64,000 bases of DNA from Pseudomonas grandcourensis (GTDB lineage: Bacteria; Pseudomonadota; Gammaproteobacteria; Pseudomonadales; Pseudomonadaceae), in contig NZ_CP150919.1 of the NCBI RefSeq assembly GCF_039909015.1, positions 5,060,501-5,124,500 of the forward strand. The letters are read 5' to 3'. Made by a program: the position numbers and the translations under genes. The notes beneath the pieces are model-generated. The model ran no database searches. It had not been told where the DNA came from and saw only the letters and a list, made by a program, of their open reading frames with translations. Shown here piece after piece: positions 46,560 through 55,227 of the stretch; position 1 is the stretch's first letter; every line of letters begins with the position of its first letter.

Positions 46560-46642
46560 GGAAGTTCTCCGTGTTACGGCGTATTGCCGCGTGTGGAGTC
46601 ATTGTCGGAAAGGAGGCTGTAAAGGAACGAGACCGAGGGTGC

Positions 46643-46669
46643 CTGCGGGGCATAAAGAAAGCGTAAAGA
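46643..46669 (-). promoter_or_regulatory. KdpE-type operator upstream of kdpF
   Basis: On the minus strand two heptamers, TTTACGC and TTTATGC, sit 11 bp apart (TTTC between them) and are followed by CCCGC. The E. coli KdpE site has the same plan: TTTATAC, TTTT, TTTACAC, then CCCGC. The site is about 90 bp upstream of kdpF. No convincing -35/-10 pair could be fixed downstream. Confidence 0.7.
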
Positions 46670-46707
46670 GTGGGTTTATGGCTTTGTTACAGCGAGGGTT
46701 GATGGCG

Positions 46708-46790
46708 GATGCAAGCTCGCTCCCACATTTGAGATGCGTCAGCCCATATGACATGGCTCCACTGTGGGAGCGAGCTTGCTCGCGATGGCG
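46708..46790. repeat. REP pair between kdpF and the permease gene
   Basis: Inverted copies GCAAGCTCGCTCCCACA and TGTGGGAGCGAGCTTGCTCG about 40 bp apart, in the 397-bp gap between divergent kdpF and the amino-acid/ethanolamine permease. The rest of this gap holds the two promoters; nothing else was recognised. Confidence 0.8.
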
Positions 46791-46956
46791 GCAAAACAGA
46801 CAAAAACGCACCCAACTGGCGCATCAAAAAGCATGCATCCAGCAGCGATCATCCCCGATACGACAGCTTTCAGCGCTTTACGACGCAACATCACAAAATG
46901 GCACGCCCACTGCACTGCCCTCCCCGAGCTTTCCAAACCACTCAGGGAGCAACCCC

Positions 46957-48321
46957 ATGAACACACAACTCAAACCCACTCTGGGCACCTTGCACCTTTG
47001 GGGCATTGCGGTCGGGCTGGTGATTTCCGGAGAGTATTTCGGCTGGAGCTATGGCTGGGGCGTGGCCGGAACCCTGGGCTTTCTGGTGACCTCATTCATG
47101 GTCGCCACCATGTACACCTGCTTCATCTTCAGCTTCACCGAACTGACCACCGCCATTCCCCATGCCGGCGGTCCCTTTGCCTACAGCCGTCGCGCCTTTG
47201 GCGAGAAAGGCGGATTGATCGCCGGGCTGGCGACACTGATCGAATTCGTCTTTGCCCCACCGGCGATTGCCCTGGCCATTGGCGCCTACCTCAATGTCCA
47301 GTTTCCAGCCCTGGACCCGAAACACGCTGCAGTCGGTGCCTACATCGTCTTCATGGGCCTCAACATCCTCGGCGTGAAACTGGCAGCCACCTTCGAACTG
47401 GTGGTCTGCGTGTTGGCGGTCGCCGAACTGCTGGTGTTCATGGGCGTGGTCGCCCCGGCATTCAGCTTCAGCCATTTCGCCCTCAATGGCTGGGCCGGTT
47501 CCGATGTATTCGGTGCTCCGGCGATTGCCGGGATGTTTGCGGCGATCCCCTTCGCCATCTGGTTTTTCCTCGCCATCGAAGGCGCAGCCATGGCCGCCGA
47601 AGAAGCCAAGGACCCGAAACGCACGATTCCCAAGGCTTACATCAGCGGTATCCTGACCCTGGTGCTGCTGGCGATGGGGGTGATGTTCTTCGCCGGTGGC
47701 GTCGGCGACTGGCGCACCCTGTCGAACATCAACGACCCGCTGCCCCAGGCGATGAAAACCGTGGTCGGCGAAAGCTCGGGCTGGCTGCACATGCTGGTGT
47801 GGATCGGCCTGTTTGGTCTGGTGGCGAGCTTCCACGGGATCATCCTTGGCTACTCGCGGCAGTTCTTCGCCCTCGCCCGGGCCGGTTACCTGCCGGCGTC
47901 CCTGGCCAGACTGTCACGTTTTCAAACCCCGCACCGGGCGATCATCGCCGGCGGTGTCATCGGCATTGCAGCCATCTACAGCGACGGCTTGATCAACCTC
48001 GGCGGCATGACGTTGACCGCCGCGATGATCACCATGGCCGTGTTCGGCGCCATCGTGATGTACATCATGAGCATGCTCAGCCTGTTCAAACTGCGTAAAA
48101 CCGAGCCGAACTTGGAGCGCACCTTCCGCGCCCCTTGCTACCCGCTGGTGCCGTTCATTGCACTGATGCTGGCGGTGGTGTGCCTGGTGGCGATGGCCTG
48201 GTTCAACACGTTGATCGGCCTGATCTTCCTGGGCTTCATGGCGGCAGGTTTCGTGTACTTCATGCTCACCGCACAACTACGCGCCGACGCGCCGGCAGAT
48301 GCGATGCTGACCGGACATTGA
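46957..48321 (+). CDS. eat: Ethanolamine permease-type APC transporter
   Basis: 454-aa APC-superfamily transporter with about 12 helices, closely resembling bacterial ethanolamine permeases: HLWGIAVGLVISGEYFGWSYGWG at the start, AIPHAGGPFAYSRRAFGEKGGL, FAAIPFAIWFFLAIEGAAMAAEE and FHGIILGYSRQFFALARAGYLP. AGGGAGCAACCCC precedes ATG 46957. The ethanolamine ammonia-lyase genes (eutBC) that often accompany it are not nearby. An identity as another amine/amino-acid permease cannot be excluded. Confidence 0.82.
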   Translation: MNTQLKPTLGTLHLWGIAVGLVISGEYFGWSYGWGVAGTLGFLVTSFMVATMYTCFIFSFTELTTAIPHAGGPFAYSRRAFGEKGGLIAGLATLIEFVFAPPAIALAIGAYLNVQFPALDPKHAAVGAYIVFMGLNILGVKLAATFELVVCVLAVAELLVFMGVVAPAFSFSHFALNGWAGSDVFGAPAIAGMFAAIPFAIWFFLAIEGAAMAAEEAKDPKRTIPKAYISGILTLVLLAMGVMFFAGGVGDWRTLSNINDPLPQAMKTVVGESSGWLHMLVWIGLFGLVASFHGIILGYSRQFFALARAGYLPASLARLSRFQTPHRAIIAGGVIGIAAIYSDGLINLGGMTLTAAMITMAVFGAIVMYIMSMLSLFKLRKTEPNLERTFRAPCYPLVPFIALMLAVVCLVAMAWFNTLIGLIFLGFMAAGFVYFMLTAQLRADAPADAMLTGH

Positions 48322-48462
48322 AAGCGTTCGAGTGAACCTCGAGCAACAGGCATAGAATGGGGATGATAGCGATGGAACTGCGATGAAACCCCATCACTCA
48401 AAACGGTATGCACGTTCGGTTGGCGAACCCTCGCCGACCGCCTGCTTTTCAAGGAGAGTCCT

Positions 48463-48630
48463 ATGCCCTGGTATGCCTGGTTGATTCTGGTCGTTGCCAT
48501 CGGCTCGATCGTTGGTGGTCTGATGCTGCTGCGCGACACCGCCAACAAGGTCGAACTGACCGAAGAACAACGCAAGCGCGTCGCCGAACGCAATGCGGAA
48601 ATGGACGCCAAGGAAGCGCAAGACCGCTGA
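48463..48630 (+). CDS. DUF2897 small membrane protein
   Basis: 55-aa protein with one N-terminal helix (MPWYAWLILVVAIGSIVGGL), then a charged tail (LTEEQRKRVAERNAEMDAKEAQDR). Size and the WYAWLILVVAIGSI-like start match DUF2897. AAGGAGAG stands 6 bases before the ATG and a terminator follows directly. Function unknown. Confidence 0.85.
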   Translation: MPWYAWLILVVAIGSIVGGLMLLRDTANKVELTEEQRKRVAERNAEMDAKEAQDR

Positions 48631-48633
48631 CTG

Positions 48634-48666
48634 AAAACCCCGCCTTGCACGGCGGGGTTTGTTTTT
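48634..48666 (+). terminator. Terminator after the DUF2897 gene
   Basis: AAACCCCGCC / GGCGGGGTTT stem with a 6-base loop, then a T-rich stretch (GTTTTT). Confidence 0.85.
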
Positions 48667-48796
48667 GCGTGGAAACTCCCGAAATCACGCCGCTTTGCAC
48701 CCATATCGAAGCATCTGCATGTTTTTTAGAAGTAGAAGTACAGTCACCATGCAATTTTCATTGGTTAATATGGCCGCATTGATGCGGAGATATCAG

Positions 48797-49354
48797 ATGC
48801 GTTACTCGCAGGACCATAAAGCCCAGACCCACAAACGCATAATCAAGGAAGCTTCAGCGCGATTTCGACGCGACGGTATCGGCGCGACCGGACTGCAACC
48901 CCTGATGAAAGCACTGGGCCTGACCCACGGTGGCTTTTACTCGCACTTCAAGTCCAAAGACGAACTGGTAGAAAAAGCCTTGCAGGAGGCTGGCGCACAA
49001 GTCGACGAGTTGTGCGCGCAAATCTTCGCCGAAGAACAGCCACTCAAAGCCTTCATCGACACCTACCTGTCCGAATGGCATCAATCCTCCCCCCACGAAG
49101 GTTGCCCGCTGCTGACCATTTCTTCGGAACTGGGACTGCGTGGTCAACCGAGTCCGACCAGCGACGTCGTGCTCCAGGCGCGACTCGATCAGATCCAGCA
49201 CACCCTTGAGGGTGAGCGCAGCGCCGATCGCAGCATCGTCATCATGTCTACGCTGGTCGGCGCCTTGCTGTTATCGCGCAGCGTTGCCGACGCCGAGTTT
49301 GCCCAACGGATTCTCGACGTCGCACGCGAACACCTCAAGCACTCGCAGGATTAA
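48797..49354 (+). CDS. TetR/AcrR-family transcriptional regulator
   Basis: 185-aa regulator. The HTH (about residues 10-55) reads THKRIIKEASARFRRDGIGATGLQPLMKALGLTHGGFYSHFKSKDEL, then an all-helical ligand domain. GCGGAGATATCAG precedes ATG 48797. Its stop overlaps the convergent FabF-like stop by 4 bases. Likely controls the FabF-SDR genes or itself; a palindromic site near the SDR promoter is the candidate operator. Confidence 0.9.
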   Translation: MRYSQDHKAQTHKRIIKEASARFRRDGIGATGLQPLMKALGLTHGGFYSHFKSKDELVEKALQEAGAQVDELCAQIFAEEQPLKAFIDTYLSEWHQSSPHEGCPLLTISSELGLRGQPSPTSDVVLQARLDQIQHTLEGERSADRSIVIMSTLVGALLLSRSVADAEFAQRILDVAREHLKHSQD

Positions 49355-50625
49355 CCCTGCCAACGCTTGAACAGTACACTGGCATTGACCCCGCCAAATC
49401 CGAAGCCGTTGGACAACGCGTACTCGATGGCCATTGGCCGCGCTTTGCCATGAACGATATCCACGCCTTCAGTGGCAGGATCCGGGTTCTCGAAATTGAG
49501 GGTCGCCGGTGCCACCTGGTCACGGATCGCCAGCAGCGTGAAGATCGCCTCGATTCCCCCCGCAGCACCGAGCAAATGCCCGGTTGCCGACTTGGTCGAT
49601 GTCACGGCAATGCCGTTTTGCGCACCGAACAACGCCTTGATCGCCGCCAGCTCACCCAGATCCCCCACCGGAGTCGAGGTTGCATGAGCATTCAGATGCT
49701 GAACCTGAGCCGGTGAAACACCAGCCTGTGCCAATGCCAACGACATCGCCCGCCGCGCACCGTTGCCGTCCTCGGGGCCGGCGGTCAGGTGATAGGCATC
49801 GGCGCTGGTGCCGTAGCCGACCAGCTCCGCCAGGGGCTGGGCGCCCCGGGCCAGCGCATGGTCCAGAGACTCGATGACCAGCAGCCCGGCCCCCTCTCCC
49901 ATGACAAAGCCATCGCGACCACTGTCGAAAGGTCGCGAAGCGCGCTCAGGCGTTTCGTTGTAAGCGCTGGACAAGGCGCGAGCAGCCGCGAACCCGGCAA
50001 GGCTGACCCGATCGATCGCCGCTTCCGCGCCACCGCACACCGCGATATCCGCCTCACCCGCACGAATCAGCCGCGCCGCATCGCCAATCGCCTGAACCCC
50101 GGCGGCGCATGCCGTGACCGGCGCGCCCAATGGCCCCTTGAAGCCATGCTGGATTGACACATGACCTGCCGCGAGATTGACCAGAAATGAAGGGATAGTG
50201 AATGGAGACAAACGCCTCGGACCACGGCTATCAGTGGTGCGCACCGCGTCGGCAATCGCGCCGAAGCCACCCACACCCGAACCGATGATGGTGGCCGTGC
50301 GCTCCTGGGCATTGGCATCCAGCGCTTGCCAACCAGCTTGCTCCAGTGCCTGACGCGCCGCTTCCATGGCGAACAGGATGAAGCGGTCCATCTTCTTCTG
50401 CTCCTTGGGTGGGGTTGCCCGGTCCGGATCGAACCCTGCCTCCGGATCGTCAGCCAGCGCAGGCACTGCACCGCCGACCTTGGCCGGCAGATCGGCAACC
50501 ACGTCATCCGGCAAGTTACGCAGGCCGGAGCGCCCGGCCAGCAGCCGCGCCCAGACTGCTTCGACACCGCTCCCCAATGGCGACACCAGGCCCATGCCCG
50601 TTACAACCACTCGACGATCACTCAT
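49351..50625 (-). CDS. FabF-like 3-oxoacyl-ACP synthase
   Basis: 424-aa ketoacyl-ACP synthase II-type condensing enzyme. Catalytic Cys in VTACAAGVQAIGDAARL, His residues in LNAHATSTPVGD and KSATGHLLGAAGG, glycine-rich GFGFGGVNASVLF at the end, as in FabF. It is paired with an SDR gene upstream (31 bp) rather than with acpP, so it is probably an accessory paralogue used under TetR control, not the housekeeping fabF. Confidence 0.88.
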   Translation of the reverse strand: MSDRRVVVTGMGLVSPLGSGVEAVWARLLAGRSGLRNLPDDVVADLPAKVGGAVPALADDPEAGFDPDRATPPKEQKKMDRFILFAMEAARQALEQAGWQALDANAQERTATIIGSGVGGFGAIADAVRTTDSRGPRRLSPFTIPSFLVNLAAGHVSIQHGFKGPLGAPVTACAAGVQAIGDAARLIRAGEADIAVCGGAEAAIDRVSLAGFAAARALSSAYNETPERASRPFDSGRDGFVMGEGAGLLVIESLDHALARGAQPLAELVGYGTSADAYHLTAGPEDGNGARRAMSLALAQAGVSPAQVQHLNAHATSTPVGDLGELAAIKALFGAQNGIAVTSTKSATGHLLGAAGGIEAIFTLLAIRDQVAPATLNFENPDPATEGVDIVHGKARPMAIEYALSNGFGFGGVNASVLFKRWQG

Positions 50626-50656
50626 ACCAAATACACCTCAAACCGATTGATGGCGC

Positions 50657-51451
50657 TTACCGATAACGGGCTGCGGCCTTGCTTTTCGAAAGGTTAGGCG
50701 CCATCACATGACGCGCCGCCACGAACGCATCCCAATCCGCCGCATCAGGCAGCGAAGGAATGGTGATCAGTTCACCCTGATCCAGACCCGACAACGCAGC
50801 ATCGACCATCTCGCCCGCCTCCATCACCATCTCCTCAGGGATTTGCGATGCATCGATACCGGAGCGCTCCCAGATCTCGGTTCGTGTCACACCGGGCAGC
50901 ACCGCCTGGATCTTCACTCCAGTGCCATTCAGCTCGGCGTTCAACGATTGAGTCAAGCTCAATACATAGGCCTTGCTGGCGCTGTACGTCGCGTTGAAAC
51001 GCTCGGGAAACAATGCCACCACCGATGCGATATTGATGATCGTGCAGCGCCCGGCCTTGGTAAAGCTGGCCGCAGCCGCCGAGGCCAACCGCGTAACCGC
51101 CGTGATGTTAAGTTGAATCAAGCGCTCGAGTTGGTCCATATCGGCATTGGCCAACAAACCATCCGCCGCCACACCTGCGTTATTGAGTAGCAGGCTGATG
51201 CTCGAATCACTTCGCAGACGCTGCTCGAGCTTGAGTAGGTCCTCCTTTTGAGTCAGGTCCGCTTTAAGCACCTCTACCCAAACACCATACTCGGCGCGCA
51301 GCTTGCTCGCTGCAGACTCCAATCGATCCTGATCGCGAGCAACCAGTAGCAGATCAAGACCGCGTGCCGCCAAACGCTCGGCGTAAACCGCACCGATACC
51401 CGACGAAGCACCGGTGACGAGGGCCGTACCTGGGGACTGAACAGAATTCAT
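50657..51451 (-). CDS. SDR-family oxidoreductase
   Basis: 264-aa short-chain dehydrogenase. Cofactor motif TGASSGIG near residue 14, NNAG near residue 90, catalytic Ser in IINIASVVALF and YSASK (Tyr/Lys) near 157-161, PGVTRTEIW after it. NADP preference is possible from ARDQDRLE after strand 2. Precedes the FabF-like gene by 31 bp, likely one operon. Confidence 0.88.
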   Translation of the reverse strand: MNSVQSPGTALVTGASSGIGAVYAERLAARGLDLLLVARDQDRLESAASKLRAEYGVWVEVLKADLTQKEDLLKLEQRLRSDSSISLLLNNAGVAADGLLANADMDQLERLIQLNITAVTRLASAAAASFTKAGRCTIINIASVVALFPERFNATYSASKAYVLSLTQSLNAELNGTGVKIQAVLPGVTRTEIWERSGIDASQIPEEMVMEAGEMVDAALSGLDQGELITIPSLPDAADWDAFVAARHVMAPNLSKSKAAARYR

Positions 51452-51524
51452 GGCAGTGCTCCTGAGAAACGCAAAGAGAAAACCAGCGCCTGTGTTTCAG
51501 GACGCGGTGTCGAAAGGCCAATTG

Positions 51525-51538
51525 ATTATAGGCATAAT
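51525..51538. promoter_or_regulatory. Palindrome over the SDR-fabF promoter
   Basis: ATTATAGGCATAAT is a palindrome with 5-bp arms and a 4-bp centre. On the minus strand it overlaps a perfect TATAAT -10 about 75 bp upstream of the SDR gene; no good -35 is present. It is a candidate operator for the TetR regulator encoded at 48.8 kb. Confidence 0.4.
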
Positions 51539-51645
51539 TTATTCACCATATGATAGTCGTAATTTTATACTGCTGCCAAAGGGTGAGTCTCAATGATCGG
51601 GGCCAGGAACAGTCAACGCGCGGAGTGTTCCCATTTGCCAAAATG

Positions 51646-51670
51646 CAAAAAGGCCGGTCAATGACCGGCC
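51646..51670 (-). terminator. Terminator of comEA-like gene
   Basis: GGCCGGTC / GACCGGCC stem with an AAT loop; the AAAAA to its left reads as a T tract on the minus strand. Confidence 0.8.
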
Positions 51671-51691
51671 CCTTGGCGTTGATTTACAAGC

Positions 51692-52027
51692 TTAGTTCAC
51701 CTCAAGCTTCTCGCGGTTTCTATCGAGAATGGCTTTGCCGATACCCTTGACCTCAAGCAGTTCGTCAATTGAAGCAAATGGCCCATTATCCTCACGATAC
51801 GTAACAATCGCTTTCGCCTTGGCCTCGCCCACACCAGACAGTTCGCGGTGCAGTGTCGCTGCATCCGCCGCATTGAGGTTGATTTTGCCGGACTGCTCTT
51901 TCTCTGAAGCTTCCATCACCACAGGAGGATTTCCAGCTTCCTGTTTGACTGCAGGTGCAGCTACGACTGCAATTGAAGTGCTGGTCAGCAGGGCAAAAAC
52001 GAGAGAGTAGAAATAGCCAGTACGCAT
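51692..52027 (-). CDS. ComEA-like helix-hairpin-helix protein
   Basis: 111-aa exported protein with a signal peptide (FYSLVFALLTSTSIAVVAAPA), a short acidic linker and a C-terminal (HhH)2 DNA-binding domain: INLNAADAATLHRELSGVGEAKAKAIVTYREDNG and IDELLEVKGIGKAILDRNREKL. Related to ComEA, which binds DNA in the periplasm for uptake, though many bacteria carry it without shown competence. It sits just beyond the O-antigen locus, the usual place for it in Pseudomonas. Confidence 0.92.
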   Translation of the reverse strand: MRTGYFYSLVFALLTSTSIAVVAAPAVKQEAGNPPVVMEASEKEQSGKINLNAADAATLHRELSGVGEAKAKAIVTYREDNGPFASIDELLEVKGIGKAILDRNREKLEVN

Positions 52028-52139
52028 AAATGACGCTCCATGACATCGATTGAGAAGGCAGCTTTTCCAAAGCTGCCCTCAAAACTTAGGTGATGTCTGG
52101 AGCGTGTCAAAAATGTGTCTGTTGCAGAATGTGAAACAA

Positions 52140-54128
52140 TCAGGGTTCGAGGCGACGCTGCTGATAGATCCAGTCAACAATCTCGCCGTCTGGGGTATAG
52201 CCGCTGACGGTTTCGCGCAGGAGTTGGCGGACGCAGGAGTAGTCATCCTGCTCAACTGCGGCCAGCAATTCCGCCAGCTTGACTTTGAGAACCTCCCAGG
52301 AAAGGTAGTCCTCAGTGGCGGTCATGATCATTGGATGAGGAGTTGCGGCTACGTTGTCGCCGATCAACAACTCTTCATACAGCTTTTCACCAGGGCGAAG
52401 TCCGGTGAACTCAATGGAGATATCTCCATGGGGATTTCTCTCCGAGCGCACACTGAGACCGGACAGATGGATCATTTTTTCCGCCAACTCGACAATCTTT
52501 ACCGGTTCGCCCATATCCAGAACGAAAACGTCGCCTCCCTGCCCCATTGAACCAGCCTGAATCACAAGCTGGGCCGCTTCGGGGATCGTCATGAAATAGC
52601 GAGTGATCTTCGGATGCGTAACCGTCAGTGGGCCACCGAGTTGAATCTGCTTGTGAAATAGCGGGATGACTGATCCTGAAGAGCCCAGGACGTTGCCGAA
52701 TCGAACCATCGTAAAACGGGTTTTATTCACCCGCGAAACATTCGAGGCGTCCCCGAACAAAACAGGTGCCAACTCCTGGCTCAATGCCTGAAGCGTCATC
52801 TCAGCCAAACGCTTGGTGCTACCCATGACGTTCGTAGGCCGTACTGCCTTGTCCGTTGAGATGAGTACAAAATTGGCAACATTGGACTGCAACGCAGCTT
52901 GCGCAGTATTGAGCGTACCGATGACGTTGTTGAGTACGCCTTCAGCGATGTTGTGCTCAACCATTGGGACATGCTTGTAAGCTGCAGCGTGGTAAACCGT
53001 ATCGACACGCCACGTCTTCATCACGTCCAGCAGTTTTTCCTGATTACGGACAGAGCCAAGGATCGGCAGCAACTTTACAGGTAAAGACTCGCGTGCAACC
53101 CGCTGCTCCAATTCGGACATAATGCTGTAAAGATTGAACTCACTATGCTCAAACAGCAAAAGAGTAGTGGGTCGCAGCACCAGTATCTGCCGGCAAAGCT
53201 CAGAACCGATCGATCCACCTGCCCCCGTCACCAGCACGACCTGGCCCCTGATGCAGTGCTCGAGCAGATCGCTTTGCGCAGGCACGGCATCGCGCCCGAG
53301 CAGGTCCGCAATATCCACTTCCTGAATGTCGTCTACTTTTACACGACCGCTCGCCAGATCCATAAAGCCGGGAACACTTCGGACATGCAGCGGAAAGCCT
53401 TCCAGGTACCCCAATATTTCACGACGCCGCGCGCGATTTGCCGACGGGATGGCCAAAAGGATTTCCTGAGCCCCGGTAACATCGATCATCTTCTCAATAT
53501 GCTTGGGCTCGTAGACATGCAATCCCGAAATGACCCTGTCAGCAATACTGGTGTCGTCATCGATGAACGCGACAGGTCTCATTAATCGTCCCATGCGAAG
53601 CGCCGCTACCAACTGGTTTCCCGCGGCTCCTGCGCCGTAGATTGCAACCTTTGGCAACCCCTTGTCTCTATTCGTAAACGGGACATGCTGAGCAGCAGTA
53701 AGCCAATCGCCAAGAAAATACTGGCGCATTGCTAGTCGCAACCCACCAATCATCAATAAGCTTAGCCACCAATAGTTAAAAATGATCGAGCGGGGAATAA
53801 CAGTCTGATGATTGCTATACCAATAAACCACGAGCCCGAGGATCAGCGACGAGAGACTAACCGCCTTCACGATTTCAATCAGTGCGTCGTTTCCGAAGTA
53901 GCGTAAAACCGCCCGATACAATCCGAAACGAATGAACAGCGGAATCGCGATAATCGGTGCACACAGGAATAACCAGGTGTGCGCTTTCAGCGGATTTACG
54001 ATCTCGTCAATACCCAAGCGAACGACGAATGCCAACCAAAGCGCAGCCCAGACCAGGAAAATATCGGTCGCAACTTGCATCAGCCTTTTTTGGCGTCGCG
54101 GAAGCTGCAGTAGCCATTGGCGAAGCAT
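52140..54128 (-). CDS. wbpM: WbpM-like UDP-GlcNAc 4,6-dehydratase
   Basis: 662-aa membrane-anchored dehydratase of the WbpM/FlaA1 class. Four N-terminal helices, a first Rossmann domain (VAIYGAGAAGNQL, about residue 170) and the catalytic domain with VTGAGGSIGSEL near residue 310 and the altered triad: LISTDKAVRPTNVMGSTKRLAE (Ser, Met in place of Tyr, Lys). It converts UDP-GlcNAc to a 4-keto-6-deoxy sugar for QuiNAc or FucNAc. ATG 54128 chosen (AAGGATATTGAG upstream and family-like start LLQLPRRQKRLMQVATD). Confidence 0.93.
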   Translation of the reverse strand: MLRQWLLQLPRRQKRLMQVATDIFLVWAALWLAFVVRLGIDEIVNPLKAHTWLFLCAPIIAIPLFIRFGLYRAVLRYFGNDALIEIVKAVSLSSLILGLVVYWYSNHQTVIPRSIIFNYWWLSLLMIGGLRLAMRQYFLGDWLTAAQHVPFTNRDKGLPKVAIYGAGAAGNQLVAALRMGRLMRPVAFIDDDTSIADRVISGLHVYEPKHIEKMIDVTGAQEILLAIPSANRARRREILGYLEGFPLHVRSVPGFMDLASGRVKVDDIQEVDIADLLGRDAVPAQSDLLEHCIRGQVVLVTGAGGSIGSELCRQILVLRPTTLLLFEHSEFNLYSIMSELEQRVARESLPVKLLPILGSVRNQEKLLDVMKTWRVDTVYHAAAYKHVPMVEHNIAEGVLNNVIGTLNTAQAALQSNVANFVLISTDKAVRPTNVMGSTKRLAEMTLQALSQELAPVLFGDASNVSRVNKTRFTMVRFGNVLGSSGSVIPLFHKQIQLGGPLTVTHPKITRYFMTIPEAAQLVIQAGSMGQGGDVFVLDMGEPVKIVELAEKMIHLSGLSVRSERNPHGDISIEFTGLRPGEKLYEELLIGDNVAATPHPMIMTATEDYLSWEVLKVKLAELLAAVEQDDYSCVRQLLRETVSGYTPDGEIVDWIYQQRRLEP

Positions 54129-54207
54129 CTCAATATCCTTTTCAAATAAAGCAAACGACAAGCTTAAAGCTCAAGCGTGTTTATCTCAAACAACTTCAAG
54201 CGACACA

Positions 54208-55227
54208 TCACACTTCGCGCTGACCAGCTTTGAATCGCAATGCCAGCAGAAGCAAGGGGGCATAAGCTACCAACAATCCGACGAGGCCATCGAGCAGGCC
54301 TATCGCCACTAACATGGCAATAGGTAACAGCCAAACCACATTTATGCCGGTTACCGAAAGCGTTACAGGTAAATGGCTGCCGTACTGTCGTGACGCGTAC
54401 TGATAAGCGTGACTGCGATGCGCCTCGTAGACCTTGTCGCCTCTAATCAGTCGAACGAAAAGCGTGCATGTCGCATCGACAATGAATGCTCCCAGGAGAA
54501 TCAGCCATCCCCAGAACAAGGCAGGGTTTACCCACGCTGCCTGCAATGACAGAAAACCTAGCGTTATGCCCAGGAATCCGCTACCGGCATCGCCCATGAA
54601 AATTCGCGCCGGAGGAAAATTCCAATACAAGAAACCGGCAACAGCCAGCGCGAGCGCAACCGGCCCCCACACAAAACCGGGATTTCCTGAAAGGATGTAC
54701 AGGACTGCTCCACCCAGGCAAACAAAAATGGCTTCCATACTCGCCAACCCATCGATCCCGTCCATAAAGTTGTACAGGTTCAATAACCAGACCAGATAGA
54801 AGCTTCCAAACAAATACGCCGCCCACCCTAGATCAATGGCCATGCCGAACAGGTGAATCGCCGGCATTCCATTGAAAATCACCATCCCGATGATTGCCGA
54901 AGAAAAATGGCCGAGCAGTCTCCAACGTGCCGGGACATGACCGTGATCGTCGAGAAAACCAATGATCGCGACAAACCCGCCGGGCACCAGGACAGCCAAG
55001 GCGACGGACCATTGAATCTGTTCAGTTACAGCAAGAAAAATCGCACTCAAAAGGAAGGAAACCACGATCGCGACCCCTCCTCCCCTGGGGGTGGGCAGCA
55101 CGTGCGAGCTCCGCGCGTTAGGGACATCAATAAGGCTATTGGACAATGCGTATCGACGTAGAACAGCAGTGCCTACCAGAGCGCCAACAAACGCCAAAGG
55201 TAAAATCCAATATAAATTCGTCATCAT
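54208..55227 (-). CDS. wbpL: WbpL-like glycosyltransferase (undecaprenyl-P sugar-1-P transferase)
   Basis: 339-aa polytopic enzyme of the MraY/WecA/WbpL family that starts O-antigen by linking an N-acetylamino-sugar phosphate to undecaprenyl phosphate. Motifs: IDVPNARSSHVLPTPRGGG, GFLDDHGHVPARWRLL, LYNFMDGIDGLAS (catalytic Asp region) and FMGDAGSGFLG, with about 10 helices. The ATG at 55227 overlaps the upstream stop (ATGA). Confidence 0.92.
   Translation of the reverse strand: MMTNLYWILPLAFVGALVGTAVLRRYALSNSLIDVPNARSSHVLPTPRGGGVAIVVSFLLSAIFLAVTEQIQWSVALAVLVPGGFVAIIGFLDDHGHVPARWRLLGHFSSAIIGMVIFNGMPAIHLFGMAIDLGWAAYLFGSFYLVWLLNLYNFMDGIDGLASMEAIFVCLGGAVLYILSGNPGFVWGPVALALAVAGFLYWNFPPARIFMGDAGSGFLGITLGFLSLQAAWVNPALFWGWLILLGAFIVDATCTLFVRLIRGDKVYEAHRSHAYQYASRQYGSHLPVTLSVTGINVVWLLPIAMLVAIGLLDGLVGLLVAYAPLLLLALRFKAGQREV

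Noticed and set aside
46764..48098. 444-codon frame overlapping the permease in another + frame
   Set aside because: Arg/His-rich out-of-frame translation; the permease frame shows clear membrane helices.
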